Shown here: piece after piece, positions 33,377 through 44,879 of the stretch
Position numbering within the stretch: the stretch's first letter is position 1
Layout of the letters: every line of letters starts with the position of its first letter
Source: Benincasa hispida
Lineage: Eukaryota > Streptophyta > Magnoliopsida > Cucurbitales > Cucurbitaceae
Direction: 5' to 3'
Length of the DNA stretch: 64,000 nucleotides
Assembly: GCF_009727055.1 (NCBI RefSeq)
Contig: NC_052350.1
Coordinates: forward strand, 34,641,176-34,705,175
Program-made: the position numbers and the translations under genes
Notes under the pieces: model-generated
The model's input: only the letters and a program-made list of their open reading frames with translations
The model's database searches: none
Told to the model about the DNA's origin: nothing

Positions 33377-33752
33377 CCATTTTTATCAACTAGTTGTGCC
33401 CAGATTGATGTGCACAAGGGAGAGATCACCTTGAGTGTTAATGGATAGAAGCTCAAGTTTGATATTATCTGTGCCATGAAGTATCCTGACGAAGAAGACC
33501 TGAATGAATTTGACGAAGAACAGAGTTTGAATGAAGAAGAGAAGCCTGAAGACGAAAACGAAGATGAGGATGCGATCCCATCCATTGTTGCATGCAATGC
33601 GATCATAAAAAAAAAAAAACAAACAAGGAAGATGAGATGATCGCAACACAAGAAGAAGATCCAACAATAAATGAAGAAAGAAAAACAACGCAACCGTCCT
33701 AAAACAACCACCAATAATAGAGCTGAAGACCCTGCCTAACCACCTAAAGTAT
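33377..33752 (+). pseudogene. C1 protease-RT linker
   Basis: This acidic linker (EEEKPEDENEDEDAIPSI near 33527-33580) continues the polyprotein between protease and RT in broken frames. A run of A's at 33607-33620 shifts the frame. Confidence 0.5.
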
Positions 33753-34714
33753 GTGTTTCTGGGGCAAAATGAAAAGCTACCGGTAATTATTTCCACTGAA
33801 CTTAATGAAGACCAAGAGAATGCATTGCTGAGCATTCTGAGAAAATATGTGAGAGTGATTGGTTGGACGCTTGCAGACATTCGAGGAATTAGCCCCCCAT
33901 ACTGTATCCATCAAATTCGTCTCCAAGAAAACCATAAAGGATCGATCGACATCAGCGTAGACTCAACCCTGCATGAAAGAGGTTGTAAAGAAGGAGATAA
34001 TCAAGTGGTTAGATGCAGGCATAATCTATCCGATAGTAGACAGCACGTGGGTCAGCCCCGTGCAGTGCGTGCCGAAAAAAGGTGGGATGACGATACTCCT
34101 AACGCAAATAACGAGCTAATACCACAAAGGACCATCACCGAATGGCGTATTTGCATAGACTACCACAAGCTGAATGCGACAATGAAGATAGATCATTTCC
34201 CTTTACCCTTCATTGACCAAATGTTGGATCGACTAGCCGAAAATGACTTCTACTATTTTTTTTATGGGTATGCCAGTTATAATCAGATTATGATTGCTCC
34301 GAAGATCAGGACAAGACCACATTCACCTGCCCTTATGGAACCCTTTCTTTTCAGCACATGTCGTTTGACCTCTATAATGTGCCAACCACTTTCCAAAGGT
34401 GCATGATGGCCATCTTTTCAGAATATCTCGAAGACTCCATAGAAATATTCATGGACGACATCTCTGTATATGGGCACACATATGAAGTCTCTCTTGCCAA
34501 CTTGGAGAAGATATTTAAAAGATGTGAGGAGACGAATCTCGTACTTAATTGGAAAAAATGTCATTTTATGGTAAAGAAGGGCATTGTATTGGGGCATAAG
34601 GTGTCTAGGGACGGGTTGGAGGTGGACAAGGCAAAAGTTGAAGCAATTGAAAAACTCCCACCTCCAACAAGTGTAAAGGCTGTAAGGAGTTTCTTGGGGC
34701 ATGTCGAATTTTGA
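33753..34714 (+). pseudogene. C1 reverse transcriptase
   Basis: The N-terminal part reads IGWTLADIRGISPPYCIHQI, typical of Athila RT. A frameshift near 33970 is followed by a return to frame at WRICIDYHKLNATMKIDHFP. Motif A reads FFYGYASYNQI where the family has FLDGYSGYNQI, so the catalytic Asp is lost. Another frameshift near 34310 leads to the block 34358-34714, with PTTFQRCMMAIF, the intact catalytic motif FMDDISVYG and the thumb segment VKAVRSFLGH. It would copy element RNA into DNA; this copy is dead. Confidence 0.9.
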
Positions 34715-35245
34715 AGACGTTTTGTCAAGGACTTTTCAAAAATAGCAAGTCCGTTGAGTGCATTGATGGAGGCTGAAAAAAAATTTGACTTTGATGATAA
34801 TTGCCACAACGCATTCATGATTTTAAAGAATGCATTGACAACCGCGCACGTGTTGATCGCACCAGATTGGACACTTCCTGAATTAATGTGCGATGTGAGC
34901 AGGTATGCGATGGGAGCAGTACTAGCACAGAAGAGAAAAACAATATTACATCCCATCGCATATGCGAGTAAAACTTTGAATCCTGCTCAAACCAACTACA
35001 CCACCATAGAAAAACAGCTGCTTGTGGTAATTTTTGCGTTGGAGAAATTCATAGCATATTTGCTGGGAACAAAAGTACTCATCCACACTGACCACTCGGT
35101 GATAAAATATTTGTTGACAAAGAAGGACGCGAAGCCGAGGTTGATTAGATGGGTTCTCCTCCTCTAGTAATTTAATATAGAAATAATGGATCACAAGGTA
35201 ACGAAGAACGAAGTTACAGATCACTTATCCAGATTGGAAAATCCA
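34715..35245 (+). pseudogene. C1 RNase H
   Basis: [19 protein letters not shown] (end of RT), then the RNase H domain with [15 protein letters not shown] (usual CDASDYAVGAVLGQ), [33 protein letters not shown] and [20 protein letters not shown]. Two stops at about 35165-35170 stand where LLQEF is expected; the same frame then reaches the family end motif DHLSRLE at 35221-35241. The enzyme removes RNA from RNA-DNA hybrids. Confidence 0.85.
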
Positions 35246-36556
35246 AAGGTTGACTACAATCAGTCAGAGGTGAGTACAGTGTTCCCAGACGAGCAGCTAG
35301 TTCATATTGAAGAATTGCCATGGTACGCAGATGTGGTAAATTATCTGGTTTGCGAGCAATTTCCTGAAGATTACACCGATCACCAAAAAAGCTGGCTCAG
35401 GCATGAATGCAGATCATATTTTTGGGATGAGACAAATCTATATAAGAAGGGGGCAGACCGTGTGACTAGTGTACGAAATGGCGCATCAACAATATATTAA
35501 TCATTACTCATGATTCACGCATATTAGCCGGCACTTTTGATAGACAACGAACATAGCTAATATTACAAAGTGGGATACTATTGGCCACACGACTTCTTAA
35601 GAGATGCAAAATGCTTACTGATGAAGTGTGAGGTGCCAGCGCACGGGTAACATTTCGTGGAAACATGCGATGCCTATGAACACCATTTTGGAACTAGAAT
35701 TGTTTGATGTCTGGGGCATTGATTTCATGGGACCATTCCCACCATCGAATGGTGAAAACTATATTTTGCTAGTCATCAACTACGTGTCCAAGTGGGTAGA
35801 AGCAATGGCATGCACTGCAAGCGATGCGGCGGTAGTCTCTAAATTCCTGAAGAAAAACATTTTCACTCGTTTTGGCACTCCACGTGCCATAATAAGTGAC
35901 GAAGGCTCCCACTTTGTCAATCACACTATCAAAGAATTGCTGCGCAAATATAATATTCTGCATAAAGTGGCCACTGTATACCATCCGCAGACGAATGGTA
36001 AGGCCGAAGTGTCCAGCAGAGAGATCAAGCTGATACTGGAGAAGGTGGTAAAGCCTTCACGAAAGGATTGGGAAACAAAGCTGGAAGATGCATTGTGGGC
36101 ATACCAGACTGCCTATAAGACACCTATAGGTATGTCCCCGTATGCGTTGGTATTTAGTAAAGCATGTCATTTACCACTGGAGCTGGAGCACAAAGCGTTG
36201 TGGGCGGTGAAGAAGCTAAACTTTGACCTAAGGACAGTAGAAGAAGCGAGAAAACTTCAATTGGTCGAGCTGGAGGAACGGAGAATTAACGCATATGAGA
36301 ACGCAAAGATCTACAAGGAGCACAAAGTGCTGGTACGACAAATAAATATGCGACAAGGATCTCCAAGTCGGGCAAAAGGTCTTACTATTTAACTCACGAC
36401 TATGGCTCTTCCCTGGGAAATTAATGTCACGTTGGTCCGGACCCTTCATAGTTAGAAAGGTATTCCCACATGGCGCGGTCGAGTTATCTAATGGTGACAG
36501 AACCAACATATTCAAAGTTAATAGGTAACGAGTGAAAGTATATCGTGGAGAAGACT
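35246..36556 (+). pseudogene. C1 integrase
   Basis: The region before the core (35300-35660) is degraded; the zinc-binding domain keeps only [15 protein letters not shown] remains ([10 protein letters not shown], 35628). The core at 35628-36392 retains all three catalytic residues: D in [12 protein letters not shown] in [10 protein letters not shown] and E in [12 protein letters not shown], with 35 residues between the second D and the E. After a +1 frameshift near 36380 the C-terminal part reads [15 protein letters not shown] and [11 protein letters not shown] to about 36530. It would insert the DNA copy into the genome. Confidence 0.9.
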
Positions 36557-37372
36557 AGCATCACAAGGTTGCCTCCGTGGACCTGAGAAACTCTAAATGA
36601 GAAAGAAGTGGGTGTCCATGCACTATCAGGTGATTTAAATTCATCAGGGACACAAGTTTTGTGAAGTATCCGTTGAAATCTTTAACTCTTAAACTTATCT
36701 ACTCCTTAGTATTATTATTTCACTATCTTTTTGCTTATAAAAAAAAATGCGATATTGCTAAACGATTAGGGTAAGCGATTTTGTTAACTCAGTTTTTTTA
36801 ATATTATTTGACCCTCTCAATGTTTTTCTTGCAACGATTGAGGTGAACGATTGTGGAGGCCCTACACGAAGATGTAACTACCTTATTTCGTCACCGCAAT
36901 CCAAAGAAAGTAGATCACCACAAAGTAGGATGCGTTCACAAATAATGCAGGCGATAGTGCAAATTTGGGGGTTGTATCTTTCCTTGACTTTATTCCAAAT
37001 TTCGCACTATTGCATCGCATTTTAATTTTTACAAGTTTATCACTGCATCCTCTTTAGTTATCGCAATCATTTAACATTGATAAATTTAGTAAGTCACCGC
37101 ATGATTTATTTTTGCCAATTATGATTTCAATGATGAAACACATGCTTCTATTTTTTTGTATACACTAGAGTCAACTTAATTTTAGGACAGTCACCTCATG
37201 AAATATTTCTAGAAGTTAGTGGTCTGCTAGCTTTCTTTCAAAATGAACCTTTACTAAACTTCCTATGAACATCACATGACTTCTTTCAATCTTTTGGCAA
37301 TGAGGACATTGCCACATTTTAAATTTGAGGGTGTGGTATTTATTTTCGACCTTGCTAATTTTTAGCCTTATC

Positions 37373-37374
<2 letters not shown>

Positions 37375-37402
<28 letters not shown>
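37375..37402 (+). repeat. (TAA)n microsatellite
   Basis: About nine TAA units, directly before the 132-bp tandem array. The C2 counterpart (15059-15075) is a short TA tract. Confidence 0.9.
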
Positions 37403-37403
<1 letters not shown>

Positions 37404-37424
37404 TTAACGTTGCGATCGATCCTA

Positions 37425-37740
37425 CTCGTAGTTGGATGTCTGCATGACACACGTGGGGGCAAGCCAAGATGAAGGTAGGAATCGAGATCAACGCATAAAT
37501 AAATGACTGCAACTCCGCTGCCGAGTAGGTATGAGTTTAGTCTGAGAAAGAGCTTGCTCGTAGTTGGATGTCTACATGACACACGTGGGGCCAAGCCAAG
37601 ATGAAGGTAGGAATCGTGATCAACGCATAAATAAATGACTGCAACTCCGCTGCCAAGTAGGTATGAGTTTAGTCTGAGAAAGAGCTTGCTCGTAGTTGGA
37701 TGTCCGCATGACACACATGGGGGCAAGCCAAAACGAAGAT
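37425..37740 (+). repeat. 132-bp tandem array with conserved module, 2.4 copies
   Basis: The motif CTCGTAGTTGGATGTC begins at 37425, 37557 and 37689, a 132-bp period both times. Each unit starts with the ~50-bp module seen in the other Athila-type elements. C2 has only two more divergent copies. Confidence 0.85.
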
Positions 37741-38056
37741 AAGGCACTTGGATCAGTGAAAGGTCAGAGAAAAATAATAATGTAAAAAATGCAAGGATAA
37801 AAATCATTTAACACCCCAGTGAAAAAGTTTTTGGCAATAAATCATGCAATGTCCTGGAATCTAGTAAATTCTTTTTGAAGGTTAAACTTGCGGTCCCTAG
37901 ATTTTGTAAATATTTTAAGAAGAGACTTGAATAAGAATTAAGGAAATTTTTGTGTATAGGATTTGAATGAGGTATCCTTGAGAAATCTAGGAAAAGAGAT
38001 TGCGACCGACTTTCTAAAGGAAATCTTTAGCTTATGCTTGAGGACAAGCATTGTTT

Positions 38057-38069
38057 AAATTTGAGGGTG
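38057..38069 (+). other. C1 polypurine tract
   Basis: AAATTTGAGGGTG, immediately before the TG of the 3' LTR. It primes plus-strand synthesis in LTR retrotransposons. Confidence 0.8.
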
Positions 38070-39757
38070 TGATAATGGGCAAAAATGCACGTTATTATAG
38101 TGCTAAGTTATTAAACAATGAAGGTTTTCGTTGATAAAATATATAAAATTGCGTCCAAAAAGCATTAAGTTCATAATATTGCGGTCGCATGTGTCCATCA
38201 CATGAAAACAGTTAACTTATGTATTTTTGTGCAGAATATGCGTTGACGCAAGGCGGAAAATGCGATCACAAGAGATCAACGGTTGAGCGCAGCATTACTG
38301 CAAGGCTTTGTGGTGATTTACGCTCGCAAGTATTTGCTCAAGAAGGATTGCCGCATAGAGCCGGCACAACTTGGTGGTCGCATCTGGGTGAAAAGCATAA
38401 TAAATCACGATGGGATAGAAAGCTGATGACGGTCAAGTCCGAATTAAGTTGACAAACCGCCAACGAACTACTCTAGCAAGTACACTCAACTTTTCGGTGA
38501 CAAATATTCAGCGCATCAGATAGAGAATTAATGCCATCCCATTAGTGCAATCATAAGAGAGAAGAAGCCTTTCACCCGAAGCTCTATAAATACCAAAGGA
38601 AACCTTCAGTAAAGAAGTTCAGATAGTTAGAGAATTTTCCCTTAGATAGAAGTAGCCTTGTTCATAGTTTTCTTTTTTTGTAGAAGGCCGAGCGAGAGAA
38701 GGGAAGAGACATCGGAAGATCGCTCTAGTCAGCTCAAAAGAGAACCCAGAGGCGTGGAAAAGAAGAGAGAGGGCCGACTCTCGCAAGAGCAAGACTATCT
38801 TTTGAACAGAGTATAGAAGAATAGTGTAAAAGCCTTGAGAAGCAAGAGATTGCTACCAGGCTCTTTATTCTCATTTTGCATTGTTATTTTGTATTTCAAC
38901 TCTATATCTATAAAATGGAACTTTCTTATCTACATTTGTTCACTCTCTTAAAAGCACGCATGAGTAGCTAAATTTAACGAATGGGTTGAGAAGAACTAAG
39001 CTAACATGACCTAGGATCTTCATTGCATGCGATTATTTTGTCTTATGTTGTGCCCAACATCCCTTTAGAGCTACTCGAGAGAGAGTCTAAAGAAAGAACC
39101 TAAGACTTGGGAGAGCTATGTTAGAATGTAGACTCGAGAGAGAAAAATTAGATCTGCATAAGCAAAAGATAGGGACTTAGAGATAAGCTCTATTTGCCAA
39201 CATGCATCGCATGCACCCGAGAGATAGGATATGATATTAAGTGGTTTCCTTATTTGTGTGTGTGTCATTTGTCATCGCATAAATAAGAATAGAGGCTTAT
39301 GTGTAGGTCCTATAGACTTCATCACATATATCGCATGCGTTCAAGAACTAGAACCCTTAGCATTTGCGTTGAGAGATGATTTGCTTTTGTATGTGTGTTG
39401 CATGATCGCATAACATGAACGCAATCCTAGAAAGTGTTAGCTGAACCCCTTCTCAACTCGTTCCCCGTATATTCATCGTATCTTCCGTATTATCAACTCT
39501 TGTCTTAACTTTCTTGCATACATTTATTTTATAACGCAAACAACAACCCAAAACAACTCTTTGATTTATTGGTTACCGCAAGGTCCTCTTAAAAATTATC
39601 ACCGCATACCGTGTTCTTTAGTCCCTGAGTTAGACCCTGGACTTGCCAAGAAACTCAGTAGGATTTATACTTGGATTCTGCTGAGAGAACTTATTGCACA
39701 ATGCATTCCCATCACCGCAATTCATTTCATTATTTCACCACATAAAATAACGCATCA
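38070..39757 (+). repeat. C1 3' LTR
   Basis: 1688 bp, TGATAATGGGCAA to AACGCATCA, uninterrupted. TATA box TATAAATA at 38585-38592. The empty site for D (TCAAA) is at 38734. Confidence 0.9.
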
Positions 39758-39996
39758 TTTGCCAATAGGATGGGATTCTCCATGACATTGTTTTCATTTG
39801 GCGCTCCATTTCCAGGTTTTTCCGCCATGTTCTCTTTCTCTAGTTGTTGTTGTTAGCGGCTTCTCTCAATCTTCATCAGAACGTTCTTTCAATCTCTGGG
39901 TCGTAATTTGCCAGAGATTGAAAGCTGCAAAGAAATCAGAAAAATTACCGTTAGCACACTGTATTTCCGAAGTCCCCAACAATGGCACCAAAAACT
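39758..39996 (-). other. C2 leader and PBS
   Basis: It is the reverse complement of sequence equal to 31100-31335 of C1 and joins C2 gag at 17838. The PBS on the minus strand, TGGTGCCATTGTTGGGGA, lies at 39973-39990. No stable gag start could be chosen. Confidence 0.75.
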
Positions 39997-40955
39997 TGAT
40001 GCGTTCTTTTATGTGGTGAATTCATGAAAGAAATTTCGGTGATGGAAAATGCGTCGTGCAACAAGTTTTCTCAGCAGGACCCAAGTATAAATCCTACGGA
40101 GTTTCCTGGTAAGTCCAGGGTCGAACTTAGGGACTAAGGAAAACAATATGCAGTAGTAATTTTTAAGATCATTTTGCGGTAAAAAATAAATTAATAATTT
40201 GGTTGGTTTGTTGTTTGAAATATGAAAAGTATGTGGCGGATTTGAGAAAAGATTGATTATGCAACAGATACACTGAGTATACAGAGGAACGGGTTGAGAA
40301 GGTCTTTAGCTAGCGTTTCCTGAGAATGCGTTCAAACTATGCGATCATGCTACACTCATGCAACAACAAATCATTTTCCAATGCAAATGCGGTAGCTCTT
40401 AATTCTAGGACGCATTCGATGAATGCGATAATGTCTATAGAGCTTATTCTTAAGTCTCTACTTCTTGCCTATGCGATGATGCAAGATGCACACAAGGACA
40501 CGGTGACTGCATACAATCATAACCTATCTCTAAGATGCATGCGATGCGTTAATAGCAAACAACGCTTATTCCTAAGCTTCTATCTCTTGATTATGCTTTT
40601 CTAATCTGACTCTCCCGAGCCTAGATTCTAACCTGACTTTTCCAAGCCTAGATTCTATCCTTTTACTACCCTCCCGAGTATCTCTAATGGACGATGACGC
40701 GTACATAATACAAGATAATCACATAGAGTAAAAATCCTCAGTTATGCTAGCTAAGTGCTTCTCAACCCCTTCGACAGATTTAACTACTCATGCGTAATGT
40801 ATAGAGAGTAAACAGATATAAAGATGTAAATTCCATTTCTATAAATAAGTTCAGAGTACAAAATGACAATGGAAGATAAGGGTAGAGAGCCTGGAAGCAA
40901 TTCCTTGCTTCCCAAGACTTTTACACTGTTAACTCTATTCTGCTCAAAAGATTTT
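39997..40955 (-). repeat. C2 5' LTR, part left of B
   Basis: It matches 13104-14057 of the C2 3' LTR. It is cut by B after ATTTT (40951-40955). Confidence 0.85.
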
Positions 40956-42757
40956 TGATAACTTGTAGAAATACAAGTTATTTATTCCGTTTTATTTAGA
41001 TTATGCGGCAAAAAGAAGGAAAAATTGCGTCGACAGTATAGAAATTGGCTTAGAAATACAAAAATTGTAAAGTGTCGTGAACACACTCGCTAACCCCATT
41101 GCGATGGCAAAATGGAATGTCCAAGTCTTTGTTTTGCAGGAAATAGGTCACCGTATGCGATAACCGCTCGAGGAAAAAAATGAACAACGCATCCACATTG
41201 CATGTGGCAATCGATCACGAATGAAAAAGATCAACAAAATTGCAACGCATGCGGCGATCGATCAAAGATGTGAAGAGAAATGCATTTGCAGGGACTTCTG
41301 ACAAGTGTACAGCTTTTCTGTTGTACGATTCTGACAGATTGATCATGAAGCAGAGTGGATATTTCCATTTCGCCATGGCAGGAATTATCAGATTTTCAAA
41401 GTGGGACCACTAGTACAGAAAAAGCCAAGGTCTATAAATAGCTTCCTCAAATTCAATGTTAGGTAGGCTGGTCTGAAGAGACAATCCAGAGAAAATCCAA
41501 GAGAACGACGAGACAAGACTGAAAGGTAAGTCTCCGAGCACGAAATTATTTCCATTCTCNCGAGACAAGACTGAAAGGTAAGTCTCCGAGCACGAAATTA
41601 TTTCCATTCTCGAAGAAGAAGCTCTGTGTAAGAGGTCATTTCTACTTGGAAAGCAAGCCTGAGATGGAAGCTTTCCACTCCATTTCATCCACACGCCAGC
41701 AAGCACACCGTCTCCGATTGGGATCTATGTCAAGGCATCGACACTCTTTCCGTATTTGCTCTTATTTTTCCATTCATGTACTGTGTTCATCTTTCTTTAA
41801 TATTTCATTCATAATTTGTATCAAAACGCTGATCTCTAGATTTTAATATCATTATCGTAATCATTATCATCTCTCTGTTCTTTTCCACACATTCATCATT
41901 CATTTTATCCATCATGTGTCACTAATCCCCTGGGTAAAGGGGAAGGATTAAGCGAGTGAGTTAATCCTTGTTAAGGAAATCGACTGAGTTTAAGCATGCT
42001 CGATGGCATCTTCACCTATGAGAGCAGAAGTGAAGATGTTATTCCGCCTATCGAAAGAAGGTTGGAAGAATGCATTAACTAAAGCGAGAAGTATTTCTAG
42101 AGATGCAAACAACCTTGTGTTCATTAAGTTCATCTGTGTTTCACCATAGACATATGGGAACGCAGCCGATCACTGAAAGGTGTAAGCCAAGGGAAAGCAG
42201 AACCTGAGTTGCATCCTTAACAAGATTGACGAACTTGCAATGTCCTTTCCCTCAACCCATTCTCTTTTTGATTCATTCACAAGACATGCCACCGCATTTA
42301 TTAGATTCTTTTGCACAACTTTACAACCAGTCCTCACCTTGTATCATTAATAGTTTAGTCATTTATTTTATCATCGCAATCTACTTTATCGCATTTTATG
42401 TACCATCGCATTTTATTCTTTACCGCAATTTACTTTCACCGCAATTTTACTTTTCTGCAACACAATTCATTATTCTTTATTGTAATCAGTCGCATATACC
42501 ACATTAGTAGCGCATTAACAAAAACAATCCCCGTGTTTAACCTCAAGTCAATCTGAGAAACTTGCGTTGGAATTATACATGATTCCAGCGCAAGAAAACT
42601 TGTGACACGCACTACACGAATGCATACTACAAAGCATATCATCATCAACGCATACATTTAGAACGTAGTACTGCATTATCTTTATCGCAAAGCAACTTGA
42701 GTTTAACACATTCATTCATTTTTATAATAGATAAAGAAATACAAATTTCGTCTATCA
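40956..42757 (+). repeat. B 5' LTR
   Basis: TGATAACTTGTAG to CGTCTATCA, 1802 bp, including a 52-bp duplicate around the N at 41560 that is probably an assembly artefact. TATAAATA at 41433-41440. It lacks 86 bp of U3 that the 3' LTR has. Confidence 0.85.
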
Positions 42758-43545
42758 AGCTGTTGCTGATGCCTCCGCCGTAGGAGGATTTATGGACAAA
42801 ACATACACTAAAGCGAAGGTCATCTTGGATTGCATTTCCTGAAACACATATGATTGTATAGATGATGGGTACGGGGGAAGAGGCCCAGAGAGAAGAAGAG
42901 CAGAAAATACCATTGTACCAGCTGATACAATGACAACATTGGCTGCACAAATGACCGCAGTAACCTCTCTCCTCCAGACAATGGTAATTAATCAAGGAAC
43001 CCTCTCCCAGGGTGCAGCGCAAGCCAATGCGCTGGCACAAGTGGCAGCGATCAGCTGTGCACAATGCGGAGGGTGTCATTCAGCAGAAATGTGCCCATCG
43101 AACCCACAGGCAGTGTACTCCATTCAGAATAACCCAAACAACAACACATATAATCCGGGGTGGCGGAATCACCCCAACAACACATACAATGCGTTGGGGA
43201 GGTAACAACGACTAGGCAGGCCAAAGGAATTCATAGAACAACTTCGGGAATCGAGGAAACCCTCCAGCTTTTCATCAAGGTCTGAATCAGAGTCACCAAA
43301 AATAGAGGCAATCGCACAACCAACCTTCCTTATCCAACACCTCAACAAACACATCGTCCTTGGAAGCTCTGCTGAAGCAGTATATTGAGAAAAATGATGT
43401 GGTTATGAAATCACAAGCATCTTGCATAAGGAATTTAGGGGTCCAGGTGGGGCAACTGGCAGCCGAGCTCCGAAATAGAACACCAAGAACACTGCCCAGT
43501 TATTTAGAAGCCCCCGGATCTCATGGGAAGGAACAATGTCAGTAG
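42758..43545 (+). pseudogene. B gag fragment (C-terminal half)
   Basis: It starts directly at the LTR end, without PBS, as AVADASAVGGFMDKTYTKAK, which aligns to the middle of C1/C2 gag (ANAAAAGGLLDKTYEEAKNI). The nucleocapsid CAQCGGCHSAEMC follows (43060-43098; CX2CX3HX4C), then SIQNNPNNNTYNPGWRNHPN and a tail at 43360-43545 (LEALLKQYIEKNDVVMKSQA). Stops break the frame near 42840 and 43205. The capsid N-terminal half, protease and pol are missing. Confidence 0.75.
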
Positions 43546-44525
43546 TGACATTATGCAGGCAAGTCTGACTGCCTGCAGGGATGCGGATTGCGGTAACCTT
43601 GAAGAACTTTTTCTCAATCAGCATCCCTAACACTATCTTTATCGCTTTCTTTACTGCTTTCTTACTGCTTTCATAAATTAGTTTATTGCTTTAGTATTGC
43701 ATTATTCAACTTAATTTATTGCTTATGTTAGTCTAATTTTATGCCTAGTTGAATGTATTTCCTTTCCAGCCTTAGTTTGCGTTGATTCTAAATTCTGTAA
43801 TGAATATTAAAAGAAAAATGATATCAATTTGGTTTTGGGATAAGCATTGCGATGTTGATGATAACAATAAACAACACCTGGTATACATTGCGATGACGGG
43901 TTTATCTTGCGATAATAGATACACTTTGCGCCCGTCTTTCGAAAATGCATTGTGTTGACGGATGAGTTGAGCGCGTGTGTACAGTACGCCCATTCTCAGC
44001 AAAAACACACTATGTCGAAGGTAGTGTTGTGCTAGTAGAAATACTGTGCGCCCGACCTCCAGAAATGCATTGCGTTGAGGTGTGTGTTGCACTAATGCAT
44101 ACGTTGTGCCCGTCCTCCACAAATATGCATTTGCGGTAACGGATGCATTGCGTTGATCACTTAACATTGCGCCCGTCCGAATTAAATAAAACAAAATAAA
44201 ATTGATAAAATATTCGCGGAAGAGTAGTTGAATCATTTTAGCTTCCGAGGAAATTATGACTTAGCAGACGAAAGGATGTCCTTTCTCCTAAATCATAATG
44301 GGAGGATCGCGGCGGCAGGCTTTTTGGGAATACCGAGGCCTGCCACGCAGAGATTGCGTTGGGCCCATCAAGGCCCAACCTATAAATCTCACCTCCTTCA
44401 ACCAAGGAGCTCATTTGCATCTCTCGCGAAAGAAAACCCTAAGAAATTTCCTCTGCATACCATACCCTTTTGATTTTCTTCCTAAGACTGAAAGTTTTCC
44501 AATTTATTTCACCTCAACCAAGAAA
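43546..44525 (+). other. B spacer between gag remnant and 3' ORF
   Basis: The first part (43575-43760) matches the region after the integrase tail in A1 (about 48360-48180, minus strand), showing that protease to integrase were lost. A T-rich stretch, a ~60-bp tandem array (43927-44175) and a leader with the conserved GGGCCCATCAAGGCCCAAC follow. No coding signal. Confidence 0.6.
43927..44175 (+). repeat. ~60-bp tandem repeat, about 4 copies
   Basis: A TGCGCCCGTC-like core recurs at about 43927, 43985, 44047, 44105 and 44168, giving periods of 58-63 bp; ATGCATTGCGTTGA is a second conserved part. A1 has related units on the minus strand at 47860-48020. Confidence 0.7.
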
Positions 44526-44879
44526 ATGGACGAACAATCTTCACACTCATCTTCCCTACCATCATCCCCTTCCAAAGCCCCTATGACCTCACGGGAGGTG
44601 GCTTTCCTTGCTGTCAGCCGCCGCCTCGCCGCCCAGCCTAAGCCTTCCCCAAGAATCGTCGAAAAACCTCGACGAAAGACCTCTGTAGCTGCCAAACCAC
44701 CCATCAACCGAGAGGGGCCGAGCACGGAGAGTTCCCCTGCCACCGGACCTGAGGTTGCACTCCCAATACCTTCGACTGAAAGCGAAGTAAAGCGAAGGGA
44801 CGACAAAGAGGTATTTGGGAGTATTTTGAGCAATCTGCAACGAGAGAGGAGGTCATCAGAAGCTAGAGTCGTGAACCAA
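44526..44879 (+). pseudogene. B 3' ORF, N-terminal part (before A1)
   Basis: ATG at 44526 opens MDEQSSHSSSLPSSPSKAPM and stays open to REVAFLAVSRRLAAQPKPSP and EVFGSILSNLQRERRSSEAR, ending VVNQ where A1 entered. It is the best preserved N-terminus of this family in the window, Ser/Pro-rich and basic. Function unknown; it is the extra ORF downstream of pol in this lineage. Confidence 0.7.

Larger units (their letters stand above)
36557..38056 (+). other. C1 3' non-coding region
   Basis: About 1.5 kb without a coding signal between integrase and PPT. It holds PPT-like tracts at 36961-36973 and 37321-37333, a TAA microsatellite and the 132-bp tandem array. There is no 3' ORF like that of G and B. 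Confidence 0.7.
17839..39757 (+). mobile_element. Element C1: most complete Athila-type element, host of D
   Basis: Order: 5' LTR (17839-18509 and 30080-31099), PBS 31106, gag, protease, RT, RNase H, integrase, long 3' non-coding region, PPT 38057, 3' LTR 38070-39757. Without D the element is about 10.3 kb. The flanks TTCAC (17834-17838) and TTTGC (39758-39762) match at 3 of 5, both differences being transitions. C2 gag sequence stops at 17838 and resumes at 39758, which confirms the insertion independently of the flanks. All genes carry stops or frameshifts. Confidence 0.85.

Noticed and set aside
37425..37740. CRISPR-like regular repeats
   Set aside because: The 132-bp units are contiguous tandem repeats with equally conserved spacers, in plant retrotransposon sequence.
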